Source of the DNA: Paramecium tetraurelia
Taxonomy: Eukaryota > Ciliophora > Oligohymenophorea > Peniculida > Parameciidae
Direction of reading: 5' to 3'
Assembly (NCBI RefSeq): GCF_000165425.1
Contig: NW_001798955.1
Coordinates: forward strand, 496,001 to 560,000
DNA: 64,000 nt
Each line of letters begins with the position of its first letter. Within the stretch, counting starts at the first letter, position 1. A model generated the notes under the pieces. It had not been told where the DNA came from and did no database searches. It worked only from the letters and a program-made list of their open reading frames with translations. A program made the position numbers and the translations under genes. Shown piece by piece: positions 37,501 to 49,673 of this stretch.

Positions 37501-39747
37501 TTAAGAATAAGTAGAAAATCATGAAGAACACGTTGAACAATAAGTTGAAATTTAATAAGAGAAGGAAATTATTCATTAAGAATAACAATAAGTAGAGCAC
37601 GTGGTTGAATAACATCATTAAGAATAAGTAGAAAATCATGAAGAACATGTTGAATAATAAGTTGAAAATTAATAGGAAAAGGAAATTATCCATTAAGTAG
37701 AACATGTGATTGAATAACATCATTAAGAATAAGTAGAAAATCATTAAGAACATGTTGAACAATAAGTTGAAATTTAATAAGAGAAGGAAATTATTCATTA
37801 AGAATAACAATAAGTAGAGCAAGTGGTTGAATAACATCATTAAGAATAAGTAGAAAATCATTAAGAACATGTTGAACAATAAGTTGAAATTTAATAAGAG
37901 AAGGAAATTATTCATTAAGAATAACAATAAGTAGAGCACGTGGTTGAATAACATCATTAAGAATAAGTAGAAAATCATGAAGAACATGTTGAATAATAAG
38001 TTGAAAATTAATAAGAAAGGGAAATTATCCATTAAGTAGAACATGTGATTGAATAACATCATTAAGAATAAGTAGAAAATCATGAAGAACATGTTGAATA
38101 ATAAGTTGAAAATTAATAGGAAAAGGAAATTATCCATTAAGTAGAACATGTGATTGAATAACATCTTTAAGAATAAGTAGAAAATCATGAAGAACATGTT
38201 GAATAATAAGTTGAAAATTAATAAGAAAGGGAAATTATCCATTAAGAATAACAATAAGTAGAGCAAGTGGTTGAATAACATCATTATGAATAAGTAGAAA
38301 ATCATTAAGAACATGTTGAACAATAAGTTGAAATTTAATAAGAGAAGGAAATTATTCATTAAAAATAACAATAAGTATAGCCTGTGATTGAACATCATAA
38401 CTAATAATCATTTGAAAATCATTAAGAATATATTGAACAACGAGGAAAATTTTAATAAGAAACAGAAATAATTCTTTAAACTACTACTATCTAAAACTAT
38501 CAGTAATAATTACTAATCTCAAATCTTATAAAAACCTATCGAAAAGTAAGTTTTTGAGTTTATAAGAATAAGTTATATTTAATTAAGATTAAAAGAATGT
38601 TGATTAAATTTAACCCATTAACCAACACACCATTTCAAGAAATCATAAGCCCTTATATTTTTAATAGTAACCTGGATATATAAAATTAAACCCCAACCCG
38701 GAGTAGATAAAATATTTTAAAATTAAACCAAATTAATAAAAACCCTGAAAAAATTCCTTAAGTNNNNNNNNNNNNNNNNNNNNNNNNNNNNNNNNNNNNN
38801 NNNNNNNNNNNNNNNNNNNNNNNNNNNNNNNNNNNNNNNNNNNNNNNNNNNNNNNNNNNNNNNNNNNNNNNNNNNNNNNNNNNNNNNNNNNNNNNNNNNN
38901 NNNNNNNNNNNNNTAAAAGAATGTTGATTAAACTTAACCATAAACAAACACACCATTTCAAGAATCATAAGCCTTATATTCTTAATAGTAACATGATTAA
39001 TAAAAATAAAACCCAGCCGTAGTAGATTAATAAAATAAAATTTAAACAAATTAATAATAACCTGAATAAATCTCTTAAGATTAAATAAGCAATAATGATG
39101 ATTCAATATTTGCTGGGTTAATAGTTCAAAATGTATCTCAGTCATCTTCTAGTTCTAAAGATACTAATAATATTAATTAGTTCGAAACAAATCCAAAATC
39201 ATTGGATTCACTATAACAAAACCAATAACAAACTAACATAAGTAATACTTAGATCATAAATAATATTGTTATTGAAAATAAAAATTCTCAATAAAATGAA
39301 AATAATCATCCAACTTTAGATATTAATTAAAAAAATCAAAACCAATAAAATAAATTTAAAGAAATGTAAATAAATGATAATTTAGATTATAAATCAGGTT
39401 AAAATACCAACAGATTTGAAAAATACTAGGAAATTGAAGACCAGAATTAAACTCAAGATATGATTGAATAAAGCTAATATTTATAAGATGATAAAACAGA
39501 TTTATTATATAAAAACTAAAGCTAAGGAAATGATTAAATAACTGATTATAATCTAACTTAAGCTGATGAAAGTAAAAACGAAAAATAACAATATAAAGAT
39601 TAGAAAGTTTAAAATATAGTATAAGTTTAGTAAAATGATCATATCATAGATATAAAATAAGTTAATCAGACACCATCCACTAATTTACAAGAGAATAAGC
39701 AATAAAAAAAAAAAACATTAATTTGTAAATGTTGCTAGATATTTTGA
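34551..39747 (+). CDS. Gln/Glu/His-rich tandem-repeat protein (assembly broken)
   Basis: ATG 34551, a 22-nt intron at 34655-34676 ending AAG, then a Thr/Ser/Lys/Gln-rich acidic segment to about 35610, a repeat array to about 38458, and an Asn/Gln-rich tail ending at TGA 39745-39747. Read with TAA/TAG as Gln the chain is open up to about 36765. Small insertions at 36765-36900 then shift the repeats by one frame, and a 150-base gap interrupts the tail, so no exact protein can be given. The product would exceed 1,600 residues and be largely disordered or coiled coil. No family is recognised. The C-terminus has a Cys cluster (CKCCQIF) that could be lipid-modified. Function unknown. Confidence 0.72.
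35612..38458 (+). repeat. Tandem array of about 25 units, 105 or 117 nt each
   Basis: Each unit encodes either 39 residues (EHVEQQVEN, QQEKEIIHQ, EQQQVEQVVE, QHHQEQVENHQ in order) or 35 residues, where the middle block is replaced by VEHVIE. The two forms differ by a 12-nt deletion and alternate irregularly. Copies are nearly identical at the DNA level, which suggests recent unequal exchange or gene conversion. The last copy, near 38400-38458, is degenerate. Unit length is always a multiple of three, as expected for a translated array. Confidence 0.93.
38764..38913. other. Assembly gap, 150 N, with duplicated flanks
   Basis: 150 consecutive N. The roughly 180 bp before the gap (about 38583-38763) and after it (38914-39085) are noisy copies of each other, so the two contigs appear to overlap and the gap is probably not real. 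Confidence 0.95.
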
Positions 39748-40411
39748 TTTAAATGTGTATATTTATTTACAAATATAAACTGAATCATTGCATAAAATTA
39801 TTTATAATTTTTTAATTACAATATGAAATGATTATAACTAAATAAAAATAATAAGTTTCTGCCTCTTTTTTAAGAATTAAGAATGAATGTAATTTTTATT
39901 AGAAAATATATTCAAATCCTACAAAAACCACAGATGGTACCTGTTTGAAATGAATAATCCAAAATATATAACCCTCATAAAAATTGAATTTCAAAAATAT
40001 TAGAGAATTTTATTATAAATATTCAAAAATTAAGGTTAAATTGGAGGAAATGGAGAGCTAAATTTTATAAGCACGATAAAGAATAAGAATTTAATTAAGA
40101 GAAATAAACTATCATCAAAAATGAGAAGAATATAATTCTCAGGAACCATAAAAACGAATTTTACCCTAAAATGAAGAAATTTAACAGAATTAAAAATATT
40201 AAAGATAATCAAAAAATATGCCAGCCAAAATATATAAAAATATAGGAGATATTTTATTCTTATTTAAATTCTCAAGTAAGCTAAGATAATCAACATTTTT
40301 AAATTTAACAAGAAATTAAATTAATTAAAATTGAAAGAGTTGAAATAAAAGTTTGAGAAGTAAACTAACTTATTGATTAATATAATAAAACTTAAAATAA
40401 ATATTTAATCC
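39748..40411. other. Spacer with doubtful small frames
   Basis: About 660 bp. On the plus strand a frame from ATG 39950 to TGA 40172 would give 74 residues (MNNPKYITLIKIEFQKYQ at the start), and a second overlapping frame without ATG runs to about 40350. Neither shows homology. They may be remnants or chance. Confidence 0.3.
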
Positions 40412-43400
40412 TCATATTTAGAGCATATTCTGAATTCTATTTATTACTTTCTAATGTGCAATCAATTTACATTTTATGAAATTTTCTAATGTTTCAAAGC
40501 ATCCTGCTTAATTAAAATTAATTCCATGCTATCTATAGTATGTTTGCTTTAGAATATCTTTTTCGCTATATTCAAAATGTTTAGGGCACAAGAAATAAGT
40601 TGATATATAAGGATCAAGACAATCTGGTTCGGTTTGTATAGTAATTTCAAACCCCCATAAAAAGGCACAAAACAAATGCATTTACTTATCGCATTCCTTA
40701 CATGACAATTAAACACCAATTTTTTCTTCACAAATCATACATGGACTTTAAGATTATTATATGATGCCTTTTTTCAGTTTAAATTATGTTTAATTAAATT
40801 CTAATAATCCACATAGTAATGCACAAGTGATATGAACCCAATATTATTCAATCTCTCTCAGAGGTATTCCTGTATAGCATTTTTGGCAAATATAGCAGAC
40901 CTATGAATTGTTTTATGATTTGCACTGATCACAATTTTCAAACTAATCTGTTGTGTTGTAACAATGTTTATGAAAAGTTGCTAAACAAGTACCACAGTAT
41001 GATAAATCATTATTACTATCTAATTAAATTAATTGATAGTTAAAACAGACTTTACAACATGTCTCTCTTGCTAATTCATCCTTTTAGCCTTATTTTAATT
41101 AAGAAGGATTGCATTTACCAAAAAAATTATCTGTTCTTAAACTACTTAAAAGATCTATCTTTTTTTTTATACTCATTTAATGTTCTTCATCTGTTATTTG
41201 TTTCATCCCCAACTTTGTGTTTTTCAATAATTAATAATATCGCAACTTGTCTAATTAAACATGTCCTTGCTTGCTAATAGAAATTTTTGCTTTCTCCTTA
41301 ATAGATTACTAATTCAAATAGTTAATGTCTATTTAATTTTGAAATTTCAATTTTTCGAGTTCATTTTCGTAATATTTTTCAAAATAATAATCCACATATA
41401 CTTAACTATCTTTGTCGTTTGAAAATTAATCGAAAACAGAATTTTCTGATTACCTCTATGGTTCTATAACTGTTAAGTTTTCTAGTACTAATTTTTATCC
41501 CTACCTGTCATAAATATCTTCATCTCCTTCCGAAGTATAAAATTTATTTTAAACATTTAGAATTTAAAATTGTATTCTTAATCCTCTTGTAGTTTTGGCT
41601 CATATAATTCATCATCCTATAAGCTATATTCAGCGTACATAATGTTTCCATTTCTAATCTCAAAAAGCACTTTCAAATTTTCTTGAAATTGTTTATCAGA
41701 ATCTTTAGTCTTCTTAAATTTTTCTATTGTTGAGTAGATATCCTATTTTGGATTAAAATATGTTTCCTCAACCTTATTCCACCATCCTTCCAGATTTTCT
41801 TCCCATGCTTCGTCAGATTATGGATAATAAATGATTTCATGTTATGCTTAAAGGGCTCTTGTTGTTTCATTTTTTCTACGATTTTTTGTTCTATTTTGTT
41901 ATTATTAATTTTTTAATAAAAAATTTAACAATTCTGAAGCAGACATACTTGAATAATCATCAACTTTGGTTAATTTAGAATTCTGTTTATCATTTTCAAT
42001 CATATCAGCATTAGGTATTTGTTTTTATTTCAAAGGCTCTTTTTAAAGTAAAACCTTTTTTTATCCTTCTTAATCATTATTATTAATAGGGTTGTTATTA
42101 TTGCTAATAATACAGCAATTAATATTACTATTTTGATTAATAACACCATTATCATTAGATTTATAATTAGTAGAATTACTATTAAAATTAGTAGTAGCGC
42201 TTTTATGATTATTACCATTGTTATGTATTTCATTAGTATTATTTTTAAATTAAGAGTTCAAAGATGACACTTGTTAATTATTTTCATTTAATATTCCTGC
42301 TCTTTTATCAGATAGTTCCATTTTTTTTTTAAGCAATTATTACATTTCATTTAATTCTCTCATTTCATCTTTTTCTTGTTATTCTTTATTGTTTTTTTAC
42401 TTTTCTACAACCTCTCTATATTAGTTTCTTTACTCAAAATAATTTGGAATAGTTGGGATACTACTTTTCTTTTCTCTAACAAAACTCAGTAGCTAATCAA
42501 GTGAAACATCACCATTTTCTTAAGTTTATTAATACGTCTTTTGTTCTTCCTTATCAATTTCTATTTATTCTGTTTTGATTTTTGAATAAGTGTTATTAAC
42601 TTTCACATTTGATTCTTACACTTTTTAAACAGGCTTAGCCTTTTTTTTTGGTTTTTCTATCTTATTAATTTCGATACCATCATCTGTTATGATGATTTCT
42701 TCCATAATCGCTTTTTTAATCGGTTATTATTATTATTCCTCTTCATCTACCGCAACTAACATCTCTTCCTTTTTTTTCGCTTGGTAATCAATTTAAAACA
42801 TTGGTCTTGGACCAAACTCATACTAGGATTTAAAATCTTTGCTTATATCCCAAAATTTCTATCTCTTTTTTTCCTATTCAACCTTTGTTTCTTTTTTTTA
42901 AACTTTCAACTTTTTAGTTAAATCTTCATCCAATCTTTTAAAGGAATTTTAATCTAGTTTTTCTCCTATTGTCTAAAATGGATCATCAACTGAGACAATT
43001 AAGTATTTGATTTCCCCTCTAAAAGCCTCTTCTTATTTGATATGGATATTTTCTTGGACTAAATTATACGCTATAGATTCCCATTAGTTCCAATCAGCTT
43101 ATAGTTCATTTTTATCAAAATGCTAATTACAGTAGAAATTGATCCTTGCTTTCGTGCAGGTTATTCTTTTTTTAACTTAAATGATGCAATCGATGTGATA
43201 TAGCATTTTGCATTTATGATGCGAACAATTAATGGAAGCCTTCTTTTGAGGAGCTTACACATTATTTAAACCTTAATCGCAAATAGAACAATCTATAAGT
43301 TGTTTGCTTTTGTGTATAGAATCCAATCCAAAAAATATATAGTCTGTAACGCATTTATCTTTAGCTAGATAATATTTCTCCTAAATTATTTGAACATTCT

Positions 43401-43878
43401 ATAGAAAAAACACTATGCATCCTAAATGACAATACTCTTTATAATTTTTCTTTAGAAATTATCTTTTCTCTTCCACTCTCTTCAATTCAAGGTAAGTTTT
43501 TCTATATCTATCCAATAAAATTGTATATAATTTCTCCTCTTTTTTTCTTCCACAAATGGAGCACAAAACCATAATTAAATATTGGGTATCAAATTCTAAA
43601 AGGATTTTTTCCTATTCAATTTTAAATATACTGCAAATATTTTCTAATTATAATATAAACCTTATAATCCCCTAAACTCAAAATTCTGAGGTTAACCAAA
43701 TTTGTCTGGTCATTTAAAATATACTTTTGAATTTATTGTTATCCAATTAATTAGGTTGCAGATAATGAGAAAATGAATAACTACCCTTATAATAAAAATA
43801 ATTAGGTTGGTTTTGCTATGTTATTATTTTGTTCCCATTTTGAAGTTTTCAACTACTTGTTAATTATCATCCTCCATA
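40412..43878 (-). CDS. PHD-finger protein with two extended-PHD modules
   Basis: Start at ATG 43878, stop TGA 40412. Several introns are needed near the 5' end and were not all placed. An N-terminal zinc region has VLCSICGRKKEE, YCHLGCIVFF, LIDCSICDQG, CSHHKCKMLYHIDC and NFYCNQHF: the C-C-H-C spacing of an extended PHD. The middle is low complexity, rich in Lys/Glu and Asn. The C-terminus has a PHD finger (CCKVCFNYQ, YCGTCLATFHKHC) followed by CYICQKC, WVHITCALLCG, CMICEEKIGVQLSCKECDK and MHLFCAFLWG, ending FLCPKHF: a second extended PHD. JADE, BRPF and AF10 proteins have this layout and read histone H3 in acetyltransferase complexes. A chromatin-reader role is likely. Confidence 0.75.
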
Positions 43879-44287
43879 TTTATAAAAAGTTCAAAATTTT
43901 CTGCTTATCAAATTGTAGTTTGCACTTAAAATAAATAAATTTAGATATTTATAGCTAATGATTTTGGATAAATAAATTTAATTTGAGAACAGAGAACTAA
44001 AGATATATAATAAATTCTTTGATTGTAAAGGATAAATCATCTGATAAATTTCTATTAAAGAAAGTTCATAAATACTTTTTGAATCTAAAATAATTGATAT
44101 TTACAAATTAATAATATACAATCCAAAACAGTATTTAATATAAATAATTAATGAATTGTAATAGTATGATAGAAAGTTTCGATCAGAGTTAACAGAGAAA
44201 TCTCTTCTAATAGAATAATTTAATGATATTTCCTTAAAGGTAAAAAATCGAAGATTTATTAAAAATTTAACAATTTTTTATAAATTT
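43879..44287. other. Spacer, no gene seen
   Basis: About 410 bp of AT-rich DNA between the PHD gene start and the 3' end of the first actin gene. Nothing recognisable. Confidence 0.45.
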
Positions 44288-45415
44288 TCAGAAACATTTT
44301 CTGTGAACAATAGATGGACCTTATTCATCATATTCTTATCTTTTAATCCATTAAGGTTACTATGTAGATAGTGTACATTAGATAGACCCTCCAATCCAAG
44401 CTGAAAATCTCCTGTCAGGTGGAGCTGCAACTTAAATCTTCAATTAAGATGGTACCAAGTTAGTCAATTCATTACTTAATCTGTTTGCGATTCCTGGAAA
44501 AAGAGTGGTTCCTCCAGATAAAACAATATTTCTGCATAGTTCTTACCTAAGATCAAGATCACACTTCTTAATAGAAGAATATGCTAAGTGATGAATTCCT
44601 GCTACTTCCAATCCTATCAATTTAGGCTAAAATAAAATTTCGGAACATCTAAATTTCTGGCTTTTAATTGTTAAAATATTCCCATCAGGTAATTTATAAG
44701 GACTATCTTGAGAATTACTTTCTTTATAAATTCTCTTCTCATCTTGTGGATCTAATGCTGTGTAACAAAGCCTCTCCTTAATATTTTTAACTATAATCCT
44801 TTGATGTGGTTCTGTTAATGAATATCCCAATTCCTAGAGTATTTGCGTTAAATAATCAGTGCATAATCTTCCTGCCAAATTTATTTTAGTAATAGCTTGA
44901 GGTATTTAATGACCTTCAAAAACAGGTACGCAATGAGTTACTCCTTCTCCTGAATCAACTACCAAACCAATAGTTTTGCCAGATGTATAAAGGGATAAAA
45001 CAGCTTCATTGGAAATATATAAGCATGGCGTATTAAAAGTTTCAAACATTATCTAAGTCATTCTTTCTCTATTAAATTTAGAATTCATCGGAGCATCAGT
45101 CATAAAAACAGGTTAATCCTCAGGAGACATGCATAATTCATTGTAAAAGGCATGATGCCAAATTATTTCTATATCATCCCAACTATTTATTATTCCATTT
45201 TGAATTGGTTCTTTTATTGCTAAAACTCCTCTTTTTGCTTATGCTTCTTCTCCCACATAATACTCTTTATTAAATGTTGAAAAAATACCATCGTTTTACT
45301 TTGATCTTCCAACAATAGCTGGAAAACAACTTGTTGGAGCATCATCTCCCGCTATACCTATTTTACAATAACCAGAACCATTATCTATTACCACTGCTGG
45401 ATATTAAGCTTACAT
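44288..45415 (-). CDS. Divergent actin 1
   Basis: One exon, 375 residues, the normal actin length. Phosphate loop 1 is [20 protein letters not shown], phosphate loop 2 is [17 protein letters not shown], the C-terminal half has [18 protein letters not shown] and SAWIGGSI, and the end is [15 protein letters not shown], all conserved. DNase loop and hydrophobic plug sequences differ from conventional actin (for example GRSKQNDGIFS). It should bind ATP and may polymerise. It is one of three actin genes within 5.3 kb, each quite different, so the cluster is old or fast evolving. Ciliates use many actin isoforms in phagocytosis and cortex. Confidence 0.93.
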
Positions 45416-45842
45416 TTGATTTTAGGATGATAAATTGAATATAAAATTATTTAGCTTGACGCATTCATGCAAATATTACAAAATTAATCTTATTGCTTTT
45501 ATTATTTTATCAACTGATGGTTATTATTATATTTAATTTTAATAATAGCCATTATAATTGCAGTATAATAAAATAAAATTAAAAAGTAATTCCAATTCAA
45601 TTACCTTTAAGAACTAAAAGTCAACTCAAAACAAATATTTTCCATTAATTTTATAGTTGATCTCATTAATTATATAATGATAATTTCGACCCTAATAATA
45701 TCATATAATGAAAAGAATATCACCATGGACAGTCTTGGTAAGTTAAAATTAGTTCATTAAGTTGATAATAGAATCCTAAAATAATAAATCAAAATTCTAG
45801 AATTAAACAATAGTATTAAATTTCATTATTTATTTATATTAT
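45416..45842. other. Divergent spacer
   Basis: 427 bp of AT-rich DNA between actin 1 and the small secreted-protein gene. It must hold both promoters; no motif recognised. Confidence 0.45.
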
Positions 45843-46153
45843 ATGTCGAAGACTCTATTGATTATTTTCGTCTTGCTAATCTCATTAAAGAGCATTGCAG
45901 CAGAAGAAATTGATCTCAGCTTAATTCGTGTACCAAATTGTACTTGAACATAATAAATTTAGATATTACATAAGAGGATGACATATAATTATATAAAATA
46001 AGAAAACAGCAGTTAGAATTCCAAAAATCTAAATATATGAAAATGAGCAAGGAAGAGAGGAAAAAAGTAGAGCAATAAAGTTTAGTATTTCAAAAATGGG
46101 AAAACGATCTCAAAAGGAAATATTAATATAAAAAACGATCAGACGATTTATGA
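45843..46153 (+). CDS. Small secreted or membrane-anchored protein, 95 residues
   Basis: ATG 45843, 23-nt intron at 45940-45962, TGA 46151. The N-terminus MSKTLLIIFVLLISLKSIAA is a clear signal peptide with an AxA-type end. The mature part is highly charged and helical (QLYKIRKQQLEFQKSKY, then MSKEERKKVEQQSL). No cysteines or family signature are present. It could enter secretory granules or the cell surface. Confidence 0.66.
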
Positions 46154-46405
46154 GTAATATTATTTGAATGTGTATAAATTGGGAAATTATACATTTTGTA
46201 GTTTTTACTTAATTATAGTAATTCAATTATCATTTCAATTTAAAGTTTTACAAAAAAAGTGTAAATAATTTTAATAAACTTATGAAAATAGATTTACTCT
46301 TTATCATCTCCTTTTCTATTATTGCAACTTAATTTTTCTATTTTCTAAAAGATTAAATCAATAATTATCTTTGCTTAAATATATCTATTTATAATAGTAT
46401 TAAAG

Positions 46406-47215
46406 ATGTTAGTTTATAAATAACAACATATATCTAATAGTTATTTCAAAAGTATCAGATTTTCCAAAAGGAATTAAAGAAACCTTAAATAAATCACTGA
46501 TATATGTCTCTTTATTATTGATAAAAAGTGATTTTTTATTGATTATAATGTGTCTATAGTATTATCAATTTTCTTGTTTGGATTATTAAAACAGAATTTT
46601 CAATTATCTTTCTTATTAAAATCTTTTCGACTTTTTTATTTAGTATAACATCAATATCTTTTTCAAGGCGTATCTTGGTTAAAAATTAGGATCATCTACT
46701 CTTCAATCCAAAAATTCCAGGTTTAGAATAGAATAAAAATAAATCTTGCTCAGTTTCCTTTAATCATTTTCCTATATTAATAGTTAATATGGAATTTAAT
46801 TAGTCTTGCTTATAACTTTTAGATGATAAAGTTAGATCTATTTATCTTAATAATTACTTTACATAATTATTACATTGTAAATTGAGTAAAATACCAAATT
46901 AAGATTGCCGGTCAATTCGACATCATAATTTATTCTTTAAAGAGATAACAAATTAAGTACATTATGATGAATTCAAATTAATAGGCTGAGAATCTCGATT
47001 AAGTAATACACCTTTACGAAAAAATGTTATCTATATCTTAATATTTTATTTAAACCATTTGTTATTTAGAGAATAGAATTGATAACATCCTATTTGAATA
47101 GTATTATGGTTTGATTTAATTCATAAATTACATTTTTGATACTAATCAATTTTAGAAAAAATAGGATTATTCTAAGTTAATATATGAACAGAAATTGATT
47201 ACTTAATGCGTATGA
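46406..47215 (+). CDS. Hypothetical protein, about 249 residues
   Basis: ATG 46406 to TGA 47213-47215 stays open if a 32-nt intron starting GTG (46536-46567) and a 28-nt intron at 46959-46986 are removed. The product has a hydrophobic stretch (INFLVWIIKTEFSIIFLIKI) and a helical C-terminal half. An alternative upstream ATG at 46282 starts a hydrophobic leader in another frame and ends soon after. No homology seen. The first intron's GTG start is unusual here, so the 5' model is uncertain. Confidence 0.45.
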
Positions 47216-47299
47216 ATTTTTGGGTCCATAAAACATATTATTATAATTTTAAACTCCATCTAACTTAAATTGTTTAATCAAATTTTTACAAATAAAATT

Positions 47300-48412
47300 A
47301 TGATAGAATCTCATCCTCCTGTTGTAATTGAAAATTCTTCATGTAACATAAGAGCTGGAATTGTAGGAGAAGCGGCTCCGAGGTGCTGTTTTCCAACTCG
47401 AGTTGACAAAGTACAAGAATCTTAAACGATTAAATTTTTAATTGGCAATCAAATAGAAGAAAACTAATACAATAATTAACCTTGTTATCCAATTCAAAAT
47501 GGGTAAATAATGGATTGGGAATCTATAGAGTAGATTTGGAGATATATTTTTGAAGTCCAATTAAAAATTTCACCTTCTAATCATCCTGTATTATTGACAG
47601 AAGCGCCTTGTAATTCTAAAATCAATCAAGAAAAGATGACATAGATAATGTTTGAAAATTTTGAAGTTCCTTTTCTTCACATTTCAAACTAGACTGTGCT
47701 CTCATTGTATTCATTAGGCAAAACTACAGGTGTGATTTTAGATTCAGGTGAAGGAGCAACATATTGTGTACCAATTTATGAAGGATTCCAATTGAGACAA
47801 TAACTTTCGAAATTAGATATAGCTGGAAGCAACTGCACTAATTATATGTCACAAACATTAAAGGAGGAATTTCTCAAAATTTACACTCCATTTTAAAGAA
47901 ATTAAATAGCAAAAGCTATTAAAGAATCCTTATGTTATGTGGCTTTAGATCCAATTGCAGAGGAGAATAAATATTAAGGAAATACATCCCATAATAGTTC
48001 ATACATTTTACCTGATGGAAATAAAATTTCAATTAAAGAACAAAAATACAAATGTCCAGAAATTTTATTCAATCCTGCGAAGGCTGGATATGAACTGCCA
48101 GGCATTCATGAAATAACATATTAGTCTATCTTTACATCTGACAGAGATATATAACAATAGCTTTATAATAATATTGTAATTACTGGAGGAACAACTCTCT
48201 TCCCTGGACTTTAAGAACGATTACTTAAGGAAATTGAAAATTTGGTTCAGTCACCAACTTAAACAAGGGTTATTGTACCTCCAAATAGATTAAATTCAAC
48301 TTGGATTGGAGGATCTATTTTATCTACATTAACGAGTTTTAAACCATTTTGGATAACAAAACATGAATATGAAGAATTCGGACCTAAGATTGCTCACATT
48401 AAATGTTTTTGA
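47300..48412 (+). CDS. Divergent actin-related protein 2
   Basis: One exon, 370 residues. The C-terminal part is actin-like ([42 protein letters not shown]) and phosphate loop 2 is [17 protein letters not shown]. Phosphate loop 1 is [14 protein letters not shown]: the DxGS signature is replaced by E-N-S-S, and the following DNase loop is shortened. ATP binding may be altered, so this may not be a polymerising actin. It is convergent with actin 3, whose stop is 86 bp away. Confidence 0.87.
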
Positions 48413-48498
48413 CTTGTAAAAAATAATAATGATCTAACATTTGTAGAACTTATTTATTTATTAAATACTATAATACCAATTAATAATCATATAAAATT

Positions 48499-49598
48499 TC
48501 AAAAGCACTTTCTTTATACTATATTTGGCCCATATTCATCATAATCATTTCTAGATATCCAATCACTTGAAATTTAAGCCAAATTAGTCATAATACATCC
48601 TCCAATCCAAACAGAGAATTTTTCACTTTTTATGAAATTCAGTTGTTAAGAATATCTGTAATTATTAATTTTGCTAAATTCATAGTGAAATCGTTCTGAG
48701 AATCCACGAATTAGAGAATTGCCTCCAGATATCATCGTATGTTTAAGCAATTATATTCTCAAATCTGAATCACATTACCCTATACTATTCAAGGCTAACT
48801 AATGAAATCCAAAAATACTAGAATTGTCATACAATTTAGGATTGAACATTATCTCAGGTGCTAAGAAGATTTAAATATCTAATTTTAAATGAGAACCATC
48901 GGGCAAATCATAACTAATTGCCTGAATTAGATTCTACTACTGTTTCTGTAATTCTTATTCTTTATCTAAAGTAATGTAGCAATACTTTTCTTTTATATAA
49001 TCAAGAATTTCTAAATTTCCTACTCTTTTCTAATTTGACTGTGTAATTAAATGATTTAAGTAAGTTGAACAGGATTTACCGGCAATATTACAGAAATTAT
49101 CTTTAATATCTAATTTATATCCTTCATAAATAGGTACAAAATAAGTAGTATCATTACCTGAGTCAACAACAAATCCTGTTGTTTTTCCACTGGAAAATAA
49201 TGATAGAATTGATTATATTTAGATTATGAATTTCGATATATTGAAAGTTTCAAACATTATCTGTGTAGTTTTTTCTTTTTCATTTTTTGAAGTGTTTAAT
49301 TATGATGTAATTAAAATTGAAGAATCTTCAGGATTAGTCATTAAATATTCAAAAAATGCTTTGTGCCAGACAGTCTCCATGGTATCAAAATCTACAATTT
49401 TGCTATTTAATATAGGATATTTAATTATGTAATCCTCTTATATTTGATCTCTCGAATCTAGTAAATTTCAAGTTTACATTTCATTCTTTGAACAGGACTG
49501 GGGAAAGAACATCTTGGCATTCTATCTGATGAAAAGCCAACTCTGCAAAAGGCTGATCCATTATCAATGATAATAGAAGGTGAATCATTATTATTCAT
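48499..49598 (-). CDS. Divergent actin-related protein 3
   Basis: A 20-nt intron at 49458-49477 leaves 359 residues. Phosphate loop 1 SIIIDNGSAFCRVGF is intact; phosphate loop 2 is VVDSGNDTTYFVPIYEG, where the usual GxG is GND. HTMISGGNSLIRGFSERF and SVWIGGCIM follow, and the end is DYDEYGPNIVQRKCF. Overall it is as far from conventional actin as an Arp. Its start lies 75 bp from the IFT140 stop. Confidence 0.87.
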
Positions 49599-49673
49599 GT
49601 TATAATAAAAATAGACTTATAAAATAGATTTTGAATAACAAATAATTAATTTATTGATATGATTCATATTCCA

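Noticed and set aside
35584-38398. Long minus-strand open frames of Phe/Leu/Met/Asn repeats
   Set aside because: They are the exact complement of the plus-strand repeat array. The plus frame has an ATG, an intron and flanking unique coding sequence, while the minus frames are pure antisense.
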